NCBI GenBank assembly: GCA_902478715.1
Contig: CABSMC010000106.1
Span: 1 to 5,905 of the forward strand
Source of the DNA: an uncultured Adlercreutzia sp.
GTDB lineage: Bacteria; Actinomycetota; Coriobacteriia; Coriobacteriales; Eggerthellaceae
Direction of reading: 5' to 3'
Length of the DNA stretch: 5,905 bases
The first letter of the stretch is position 1; every line of letters starts with the position of its first letter. Of the stretch, positions 1 to 5,136 are shown in pieces. The translations under genes were made by a program, and so were the position numbers. The notes under the pieces are model-generated. The model was not told the DNA's origin. It did not search any database and saw only the letters and a program-made list of their open reading frames with translations.

Positions 1-216
1 GAGAAAGGCAGCGTCCAGAGGATGTCGCATCGTCAGCGTGTGCACATCGCGACAGCGCGGGAACACCATGACCGTAGAATCCGGCCTGCGTCCCGCCAAT
101 CCGCGCAACCGCAGAAGCGGGCTTGAAGCTACCACCCATCGGCCCTCGAACGGGGCCCGATCGCCATCCCTTACCGTGCAAAGGCGCGCAAACGCCGTTC
201 CTGCGTCTCCCCTCAT
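1..216 (-). CDS. DUF192-family protein, N-terminal 72 residues (3' end outside window)
   Basis: A minus-strand frame begins at ATG 216-214, overlapping the previous stop as ATGA, and stays open for 72 codons to base 1, so no stop is seen. The translation contains WVVASSPLLRLRGLAGRRP (27-45), VMVFPRC (49-55) and VHTLTMRHPLDAAFL (58-72). These match the diagnostic pattern of DUF192 (PF02643): a GL-x-x-R turn, a hydrophobic strand ending in FxPC, then HTxxMRxPLDxxFLD. About 40-60 residues, including the rest of the beta domain, should lie left of the window. The N-terminus has no signal peptide or membrane helix, so it looks cytoplasmic unless the start is wrong. No strong Shine-Dalgarno precedes the ATG, and expression probably relies on coupling to the upstream gene. 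The molecular function of DUF192 is not established. Small actinobacterial members often lie near TadE/TadG-type genes, by my recollection. Confidence 0.86.
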   Translation of the reverse strand, partial: MRGDAGTAFARLCTVRDGDRAPFEGRWVVASSPLLRLRGLAGRRPDSTVMVFPRCRDVHTLTMRHPLDAAFL

Positions 217-659
217 CCCATCGGCGCATTTACTTGAAGAACCGCGCACAGCGCGTCGCCCACCCGCGTGCAGCTGAGTGCGAGCCATGAGCACCGCCCT
301 CCTTCCTTGACTCCCGTCCATACTCCTTCTTGGCCGCTGGCCACCAGTGCCCACCCGCGTCCCTCCAGCTCGCCAACGAGGCGATCGGGCAGGCCGCCCC
401 CCTCCTCAACGAAGGAGACCACCGACCAGTCGTCGTTGGCCCGCAGCTCCTCGCGACCGTTCACATCAACCACTTCCTCGGCGAACCAGTTGGGGGCCTC
501 CCACGCCGCGCGCAGACCGACGTCGGGCTCAAGCTCCCCTGGCGCCCCAGGCAGCATGGCCTCCCCCATCGGTTGCCCCAAAGCCAGAGCGAGCAGAGGG
601 GCCAGGACAAGCGCGAGGGCGCACCCGAACCGACGGCGCCATATCTTCCCGGCGCCCAT
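213..659 (-). CDS. Small secreted protein of unknown function in Tad operon
   Basis: The 148-residue product has a clear export signal: a basic n-region (KIWRRR, 5-10) and a hydrophobic core (about 11-28, FGCALALVLAPLLALALG). It lacks a lipobox, since Cys13 sits at the start of the core, and it lacks a pilin-type cleavage motif. After an acidic linker, residues 78-142 look like a small folded domain with WSVVSFVEEGG, ELEGRGWALVASGQ and RCSWLALSCTRVGDALCAVLQV-like alternation typical of beta strands, with Cys123, 130 and 138. I do not recognise the family. The start ATG overlaps the preceding stop by one base (TGATG), with a GGGGGTG run (668-674) upstream. The 3' end overlaps the DUF192 gene (ATGA). 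Position and export signal suggest an extracytoplasmic accessory of the pilus, such as a chaperone or minor-pilin partner, but this is inference. Confidence 0.78.
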   Translation of the reverse strand: MGAGKIWRRRFGCALALVLAPLLALALGQPMGEAMLPGAPGELEPDVGLRAAWEAPNWFAEEVVDVNGREELRANDDWSVVSFVEEGGGLPDRLVGELEGRGWALVASGQEGVWTGVKEGGRCSWLALSCTRVGDALCAVLQVNAPMG

Positions 660-1099
660 CAGAGCAGCACCCCCGGCCGATAGGCGTCCACCGTCAGATC
701 GACCTCGTGGACGAGCCTCGGAAGCGAGACGCCGAACACCTCGTCTTTAAGCCCCAGCCCGAAAAGCGTAGGGGCAAAGGAGAGACGTCCGCAATAGCGC
801 TGATAGGAGCCTGCCCGCCCCTGAACCGTTACCTCGATTGCCAGGTTGGAAGTACCCAAAGCCTCCTCCAGCTCGCTTTCCACAAGAGCGGCCACCTCGG
901 CCGGCCCCTGGCCCGCATCGGGCGACGGAGCATAGGCGCAGATGGCTTGACGGGCCAGCTGGTCAAAAGCCGCGCATGCCTCGAAAAACGACAGCGCGTT
1001 CACGACGATGACGGCGAGCACAATGGCCACGGGAAGGACGACAGCCAGCTCGACGGTAGCCTGACCCGCATCCCCGCGCTCCTTTCGCAGAACGTCCAT
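659..1099 (-). CDS. Second TadE-like pseudopilin (TadE/TadF position)
   Basis: The 146-residue product begins with a charged leader and AG|QATVELAVVLPVAIVLA (11-29). Cleavage is expected between Gly12 and Gln13 with Glu17 at +5. A hydrophobic helix follows to about residue 38, then FEACAAFDQLARQAICAYA (39-57), matching the helix that follows the membrane segment in TadE/TadF proteins. The exported part is about 90 residues with Cys103, which together with Cys42 and Cys54 makes three cysteines. GGGAG at 1106-1110 lies 6 bases before the ATG, inside the last codons of the TadG-like gene, only 3 bases from its stop. It resembles the upstream TadE only in the N-terminal module, so it is a distinct minor pilin, not a recent copy. 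It could be called TadF by position; family assignment beyond TadE-like is uncertain. Confidence 0.88.
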   Translation of the reverse strand: MDVLRKERGDAGQATVELAVVLPVAIVLAVIVVNALSFFEACAAFDQLARQAICAYAPSPDAGQGPAEVAALVESELEEALGTSNLAIEVTVQGRAGSYQRYCGRLSFAPTLFGLGLKDEVFGVSLPRLVHEVDLTVDAYRPGVLL

Positions 1100-1102
1100 A
1101 GC

Positions 1103-3205
1103 TCACTCCCATCTCTCGAGATACGTCGGAGCGCCGACGATGTTGCGCAGGGCTGCGAAAGCGCCATCGACAAGTCCGGTCGCTCCTTCGGCCAAGGTGG
1201 CGGGGAGGGTCACCGTCAACGGAACCGAGACCCCTGTCAGAGGAATCTCGACAACCGCAAGGGCGATCTCCAGGGAGGCCAAGCGCTGATAGGCCTCGTC
1301 GCTCACCCGCTCCGCTAGCAAACCGAGGGCATCGCTGGAGGCCTCGGGGCGCGCCAATGCCTGCTCGCGCAGAGAGAGGTACCGGGCTGACCAGTCGCCG
1401 CCGCCAGCGCGCGCCACGGCTTCCGTACCGGCAAGAACTGGCTTGAGGGGAGCCGTGTCGGCCGGCTCGAGACCCACCGCCTCGAGCCCTTCGCGAAGGC
1501 CATTGGCGGCCCACTCTCCCAATCCCGTCGAGCCGGCGAGCGGTATGCCCGAAAGCACGGCCGCCACCCCGTTTTTCAACCCTTCGGTGCCGCTGCTATA
1601 GGCCTCCAGGACGCCGGCCCATCCGTCCAGCACCAAACCGCCGACGCCGGAGAGAGCAGAGCCCGACCCCGACAGATCGTCGAGCAAGTCGCCTATCACC
1701 GACGCCTCCTCGCCCTCGTCCCGGATGAGCGTCGCCGCCGACACCGCGGCCCGAGTGCCCAGCGTGCCCGAGGGCGCAAAAGCGCTCTCGAAGGCGGTCG
1801 GCGCCGACGTTCCCGTCGAGACGACGAAGGCGATGCACCCCGCCGCGCCGGGAGGATCCGCTTTGATGCGGAAGGCGCCCGCATCGCCGAGCGCGGCCAG
1901 AACCTCGCCCAAAAGGCCCTCGGCCTTGCCCTTCGCCGCGCGACTCAGCGGCTCAGCAACCGCTCTCGCCTTCTGGTAGTCGGCAGCAGCCTGGGCGACG
2001 GCGTCGTAGTGGTACTCGAACCCGTTGTCGATGGAGGTGGAGGCCGAGGCCACCGATCCTAAGGCGCTCGCTGTGAACTTGCAGGCAGGGCAGGTTTCGA
2101 AGGAACCGGACTCCCACTCCTCGGCCGACCCGTAATAGTCCACGAGCCCCGCCTCCGGGCAGCCGTCCCAGGCATGCATCACCGGCAGCTCTCCATCGAC
2201 GGTCACCGGATAGACGAGCTCGGTGTACAGCCGCGTGGCCCGCATCTGCTCGATGTTCCGCGGAAAGCGGGGGAACGACGCTGAGAAGCTGTCGGCCGTC
2301 TCGTGGACGAAGGCCTCGCGCAGCTCGCTTATGGCATAGGCGTAGAATCGCTTGCGCAGGGCGCTGCGGGCCTGCTCCTCGGCAGAGTCCGAGCCAGGAC
2401 GCTCGCTCAGCAGCCGCTCGCGGTAATAGACTCGCGCCCGTTCGAGAGGCACGGAGAACGACCAACTGTCCACCGAGGCGAACAGAGGGTTATCGGCACC
2501 GCTCAGCCCTGCGAGGCGCCCCGCGCGCTCGTACATGCAATAGGACGGATTGTCGCCGCAGTCGCGGGCGAAACCCCGAGCCCGGGCTTCCTCGGCGGCA
2601 CGCGCCGCCTCCTCGGCCCGGGACGCCGCCTCGGCAAGCTCGCCCTTGCCCGCTTCCACGGCCTCCTCCATGGACTCCTCGACCGCGCTCGCCCCTGACG
2701 CAATAGACGATCCCTCGCCGGGCAGCAGCAGGGCCATGGCCGCATAGCCGCTCCCCTCACCATTGGCCGCCGCCACCGCCGCACCGTTGGCCGCCGCGAG
2801 AAACGGCAGCGCCCGCTGCAGCGCCTCCAGCCCCTCGCAGGCCTTCTGGGAGAACGCGTCGCGCGCCTTGATCACTTTCTGACCGGCCGAAACGAGCTGG
2901 CTGCCCAACTCCGCCGCCGGCGGGACGCACAGGGCGACGACGCCGGCCCCGTACGCAATGTCACCCAGAAGCGTGAGTGACAGCACGGCGGCATCGGCCA
3001 CGCGCACGGCCACCATGAACTCGGCCACGGGGTTTAAGGCCGCGCATGCGGCGGCATCGGCCACCTCCTGCACCTCGGCACCAGCGGCGTGGATGCGGTA
3101 CACCTGAGCCGCTGAGAACAGCAGCGACAGAGTGACGAGCAGCGCCACGGCCATGCCGGCCGTCGTCGAGCCCTCCTCGTCGCGGAATATCGACTTATCC
3201 TTCAT
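1103..3205 (-). CDS. Large TadG-like pilus-assembly protein with Tad N-terminal segment
   Basis: The 700-residue protein starts with a short charged leader, EEG|STTAGMAVALLVTLSLL, one membrane helix (about 17-34) and VQEVADAAACAALN (45-58). This closely follows the N-terminal Tad domain of TadG proteins, where an Ala-rich ADAAALAA segment follows the helix. The position that is Glu (+5) in pilins is Gly17 here. The rest is expected to be exported: an Ala/Glu-rich likely coiled coil (about 172-212), an aromatic and charged core (about 240-410), and an Ala/Gly/Leu-rich C-terminal third. Cysteines at 216, 223, 349, 372, 375 (CPAC) and 457 suggest disulfides or metal binding. I see no von Willebrand A MIDAS (DxSxS) motif. 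The ATG at 3205 is preferred because AGGTGA (3214-3219) is 8 bases upstream. Two in-frame upstream ATGs (3229, 3244) would add 8 or 13 residues, and the latter has a weaker AGGA. It probably anchors or caps the pilus. Confidence 0.84.
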   Translation of the reverse strand: MKDKSIFRDEEGSTTAGMAVALLVTLSLLFSAAQVYRIHAAGAEVQEVADAAACAALNPVAEFMVAVRVADAAVLSLTLLGDIAYGAGVVALCVPPAAELGSQLVSAGQKVIKARDAFSQKACEGLEALQRALPFLAAANGAAVAAANGEGSGYAAMALLLPGEGSSIASGASAVEESMEEAVEAGKGELAEAASRAEEAARAAEEARARGFARDCGDNPSYCMYERAGRLAGLSGADNPLFASVDSWSFSVPLERARVYYRERLLSERPGSDSAEEQARSALRKRFYAYAISELREAFVHETADSFSASFPRFPRNIEQMRATRLYTELVYPVTVDGELPVMHAWDGCPEAGLVDYYGSAEEWESGSFETCPACKFTASALGSVASASTSIDNGFEYHYDAVAQAAADYQKARAVAEPLSRAAKGKAEGLLGEVLAALGDAGAFRIKADPPGAAGCIAFVVSTGTSAPTAFESAFAPSGTLGTRAAVSAATLIRDEGEEASVIGDLLDDLSGSGSALSGVGGLVLDGWAGVLEAYSSGTEGLKNGVAAVLSGIPLAGSTGLGEWAANGLREGLEAVGLEPADTAPLKPVLAGTEAVARAGGGDWSARYLSLREQALARPEASSDALGLLAERVSDEAYQRLASLEIALAVVEIPLTGVSVPLTVTLPATLAEGATGLVDGAFAALRNIVGAPTYLERWE

Positions 3206-3710
3206 GGCGCCATTCACCTGCCTTTCCATTGACGCTCGCGCCATTCAATGATTCCTGAGCCCACGAGGCGCGCGTCGGCGCCGTCGCCGTCACCTCCACC
3301 ACCAAGTTGCCCCGCTCGTTCACCATCCCGAGCAGCGTCGCCCCTCCATCCAGCAGGGGAAGCGGCCTCACCTCCGTCCGCACGGTCACCCGCGCGACAT
3401 CCGCCGCACCGCCGCCCTCGCAACGCACCTCCCATGTGCAGCCGGAGTCATGCACATGGAAGACGTCGAGGGGCGGGATCGCCCCCAAGCGGCGGCGCAC
3501 GTACTCCTCGCAGGTCGCCGCATCGCCGTCGCTCGTCGCCAGAAGCCGGCAGCCCTCGGCCGCCGCACCGGCCATGACCATGCGGTCGTACAGCACGATG
3601 CCCGGCTGCACGAGCAGAAGAACGAGCAAGAAAACCACCGGCAGGGCCACGGCGGCCTCCACCGTCGACTGGCCGCGCGCATCGCGGGCCCTCGCACCCA
3701 TCCGCCCCAT
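3195..3710 (-). CDS. tadE: TadE-like pseudopilin
   Basis: TadE proteins are pseudopilins processed by the same peptidase as Flp and needed for pilus assembly. The 171-residue product has RG|QSTVEAAVALPVVF at residues 12-26. The cut would fall between Gly13 and Gln14 with Glu18 at +5. A hydrophobic helix extends to about 40, and MVMAGAAAEGCRLLA (44-58) is the region where TadE proteins carry their conserved Ala/Arg-rich helix. The exported domain carries Cys54, 67, 91 and 97, possibly two disulfides. The ATG at 3710 is chosen because a perfect AGGAGG (3720-3725) stands 9 bases upstream, overlapping the stop of the preceding pilin frame. A GTG at 3905 is in frame but would add 65 Arg/Gly-rich residues read out of phase through the pilin frame. 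The 3' end overlaps the next gene by about 11 bases. Confidence 0.93.
   Translation of the reverse strand: MGRMGARARDARGQSTVEAAVALPVVFLLVLLLVQPGIVLYDRMVMAGAAAEGCRLLATSDGDAATCEEYVRRRLGAIPPLDVFHVHDSGCTWEVRCEGGGAADVARVTVRTEVRPLPLLDGGATLLGMVNERGNLVVEVTATAPTRASWAQESLNGASVNGKAGEWRHEG
3207..3247. repeat. 10-bp direct repeat at the tadE/TadG-like junction
   Basis: The plus-strand sequence gcgccattca occurs at 3207-3216 and again at 3238-3247, 31 bases apart. On the minus strand each copy carries an ATG: the ATG at 3244 is the in-frame upstream candidate start, while the ATG at 3213 is out of frame. It may be a small duplication or coincidence. Confidence 0.4.
3214..3219 (-). promoter_or_regulatory. 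Ribosome binding site for the TadG-like gene
   Basis: AGGTGA stands 8 bases before ATG 3205 and favours it over the in-frame ATGs at 3229 (no good site) and 3244 (AGGA 8 bases upstream). It lies inside the tadE coding sequence, so translation of the two genes is likely coupled. Confidence 0.7.
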
Positions 3711-3719
3711 TGCCTCGCA

Positions 3720-3725
3720 CCTCCT
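3720..3725 (-). promoter_or_regulatory. Ribosome binding site deciding the tadE start
   Basis: AGGAGG, the strongest Shine-Dalgarno in the window, lies 9 bases before ATG 3710 and overlaps the TAA of the start-less pilin frame. It fixes the tadE start at 3710 rather than the in-frame GTG at 3905. Confidence 0.85.
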
Positions 3726-3913
3726 TAAAACACGAGCACATCGGCGATCCACGTGGCCGCCCCAGCGAGATGATGCGACGCCGAGGCGAGCCCGTGATCG
3801 ACGAAAAGCCCTTGGGACAAGGCCCGCCAGAGCGCCGCCCCGGCAACAATCACGCATAGGAAAGCCGCCGTGACGATGGCGTACTCCACCGTGCCCTGAC
3901 CGCACTCGTTCCC
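3725..3913 (-). CDS. Second Flp/TadE-like short pilin frame, no recognisable start codon
   Basis: This frame runs directly after the flp stop, in the -1 phase relative to flp, to a TAA at 3725-3727. It encodes CG|QGTVEYAIVTAAFL, a full prepilin-peptidase site with Glu at +5 and Tyr at +6, then a hydrophobic helix and a 57-residue predicted mature protein ending IADVLVF. This cannot reasonably be chance. It is probably a minor pilin of the same machine. The problem is the start. In this frame there is no ATG, GTG or TTG between mid-flp and the cleavage site. The GTG at 3889 lies inside the motif, and the only near-cognate codon is a CTG at 3949 within flp. A GTG at 3905, with AGGGA at 3910-3914, is ideally placed but in another frame. 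Removing one base (or adding two) would join it to the pilin. The gene is therefore frameshifted, mis-sequenced or unusually initiated. The listed right end is the codon following the overlap with the flp stop, not a proven start. Confidence 0.72.
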   Translation of the reverse strand, partial: GNECGQGTVEYAIVTAAFLCVIVAGAALWRALSQGLFVDHGLASASHHLAGAATWIADVLVF

Positions 3914-3914
3914 T
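3910..3914 (-). promoter_or_regulatory. Shine-Dalgarno-like site overlapping the flp stop
   Basis: AGGGA overlaps the flp TAG and is followed, 4 bases later, by GTG at 3905-3903. The pair looks like an initiation site for a gene right after flp, yet the GTG is out of phase with the G|QGTVEY pilin frame. It may be the remnant of that gene's original start. Confidence 0.45.
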
Positions 3915-4155
3915 AAAGGCTGTTTATTCCCGAGGCGATGGCGTCCCAGAGCTCTTGCAGCTTTGGCCGGAACAGGGTGATGGCGATGATGGCAATGACC
4001 ACGAGCACCCCGACGAGAATGGCGTACTCGGTCGTCCCCTGGCCGCGCGTGTCCACCAAGCGCGAGCGCACCGCGGCGCACCACGCGCGTGTGCGCCGAT
4101 CGACCGCCTCCCGCGCACCCGCTACTTTTCCCACAACGGATTCGAGCCTCTTCAT
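3913..4155 (-). CDS. flp: Flp major type IVb pilin precursor
   Basis: This is the filament subunit of the Tad pilus, an 80-residue prepilin. Residues 38-44 read G|QGTTEY, placing Glu at +5 and Tyr at +6 after the expected prepilin-peptidase (TadV-type) cut between Gly38 and Gln39. The hydrophobic helix AILVGVLVVIAIIAITLF (45-62) follows directly, as required for type IV pilins, and a short charged tail (RPKLQELWDAIASGINSL) ends the protein. The mature pilin would be only 42 residues. The leader is 38 residues and rich in Arg and Lys, on the long side for Flp leaders. AGGAAG at 4162-4167 lies 6 bases before the ATG. It follows tadC, the expected place for the pilin gene. The stop TAG (3913-3915) lies inside the frame of the next pilin-like reading frame. 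Confidence 0.96.
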   Translation of the reverse strand: MKRLESVVGKVAGAREAVDRRTRAWCAAVRSRLVDTRGQGTTEYAILVGVLVVIAIIAITLFRPKLQELWDAIASGINSL

Positions 4156-4185
4156 GTCGCACTTCCTTTCTCGTTCGTTTCATCT

Positions 4186-5136
4186 TCAAAAGCCCCCCGC
4201 CAATTCCAGGAGCACCGGCCCCAGCACGAGCATGAGCATGGCGGGCAGGATGAGCACGCCGGTGGGAACCATCATCTTCACCGGCGCCTTCGCCACCGCC
4301 TCCTGGCGACGCGCCTTGTATCCGCTGCGAGCCTCCCGCGCCGCGTCCTCCAAGTTGTCGGCCATAGTCGCGCCGAAGCGCAGGGAGCGCACAATGTTCT
4401 CGATCACCCGGGCGAGCAGCGGGGAGGCGTAGGAGTCGGCCACCTCGCGCAGCGCCTCCGGCCGCGATGCCAGGCCGCAGGCCCATTGGCGCTGGGCGCT
4501 TCGGAACGCATCGGCCAACTGCGTGCGGAAATACCCGGTGTACAAATCGAGGCTGCGGTCGAAGGACATTCCGCTGCGCATGCCGAGCGCCACCACGTCG
4601 AGCATCTCGGACAAGTCGCATTCCATGGCCTCGGCTCGCCGGCAACTTCGCCGCTTCACCGCCCAGGGCAACGCCCTCCACCCGGCGGCGGCGCCGATGA
4701 CAGCGAGCAGAACCGCCAGCTCGGTCGTCGCCGTCAGCCCCACTGCACCGCCGAGAACCGCGCCGCCGAGCATCAGGCGCACTCGCGCCTCCCCATAGCC
4801 CGCAGGCGACAGCGCGCCGCCAAGACCGGCTGCGGCCAAGCGACGGTCAGGCAAGGGCCGCTCCCGTAGAGACGACGGCGACAGGAAGCGGAACAGCGGA
4901 CTTCGGGCCCGCTGGGACAGCTCCACCGCATAGGCGACTATCCGCGCATCCACTCCTTCTTCCCCGACCGCTGCGGCACGGCCGGCCTGGAGCGCGGACG
5001 ACCCTTCCACCACCGCCGCGCGATGACGGATGCGACGCCGCCATGCCCCGACGATGCGCGAGGCCATACCTCCGAGCAGCGCCGCCGAGCCGACCGCAAC
5101 GACCGCCGCCGCTCCCTGCGCCCAACTTACATCCAT
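4186..5136 (-). CDS. tadC: TadC, Tad pilus inner-membrane platform protein
   Basis: TadC is the second GspF-like platform protein of the Tad machine, normally encoded directly after tadB and paired with it in the inner membrane. The product is 316 residues, normal for the family. A membrane helix lies at about 7-25, a charged cytoplasmic segment at 30-115, a hydrophobic hairpin at about 118-155, a T2SSF domain at about 172-300 (including EMLDVVALGMRSGMSFDRSL), and a strongly hydrophobic C-terminal helix at about 288-313. The ATG at 5136 is chosen because GGGAGG (5145-5150) stands 8 bases upstream and because it overlaps the tadB stop by one base, which suggests translational coupling. The frame stays open upstream to 5880, but there it runs antiphase through tadB and is Gly/Arg-rich, so that extension is rejected. 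A 30-base gap separates it from flp. Confidence 0.94.
   Translation of the reverse strand: MDVSWAQGAAAVVAVGSAALLGGMASRIVGAWRRRIRHRAAVVEGSSALQAGRAAAVGEEGVDARIVAYAVELSQRARSPLFRFLSPSSLRERPLPDRRLAAAGLGGALSPAGYGEARVRLMLGGAVLGGAVGLTATTELAVLLAVIGAAAGWRALPWAVKRRSCRRAEAMECDLSEMLDVVALGMRSGMSFDRSLDLYTGYFRTQLADAFRSAQRQWACGLASRPEALREVADSYASPLLARVIENIVRSLRFGATMADNLEDAAREARSGYKARRQEAVAKAPVKMMVPTGVLILPAMLMLVLGPVLLELAGGF

Noticed and set aside
1..139. Alternative minus-strand frame from ATG 139, open to the edge
   Set aside because: It overlaps the DUF192 frame in another phase and shows no family motif, whereas the ATG 216 frame matches DUF192 closely.
138..161. Hairpin (ATCGGCCC / GGG-C-CCGAT, 7-base loop) as an operon terminator
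   Set aside because: It has no T-tract and lies inside the DUF192 coding frame, so it is probably incidental.
183..196. Short GGCG/CGCC stem followed by TTT on the minus strand
   Set aside because: Only four base pairs, a weak T run, and inside the DUF192 gene.
38..277. Plus-strand 79-codon ORF at the left edge
   Set aside because: It is antisense to the DUF192 frame and the secreted-protein tail, has no domain, and is Arg/Pro/Ser-rich, typical of shadow frames in GC-rich DNA.
347..1318. Plus-strand 323-codon ORF
   Set aside because: It lies antisense across three well-supported minus-strand genes and has a Pro/Arg-rich composition and no recognisable motif.
3913..3930. Programmed -1 frameshift at the end of flp (AATAAAC then CTTTAG)
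   Set aside because: No proper X XXY YYZ heptamer is present, I see no clear stimulatory hairpin, and a fused double pilin would have its second cleavage site on the wrong side of the membrane.
3914..4681. Upstream extension of the second pilin frame, including ATG at 4183
   Set aside because: It would cover all of flp and part of tadC in another phase, with an Arg/His/Gly-rich translation. This is open by GC bias, not a real N-terminus.
3955..4869. Plus-strand 304-codon ORF
   Set aside because: It is antisense to flp and tadC, His/Arg/Gln-rich with no domain; a shadow of real genes.
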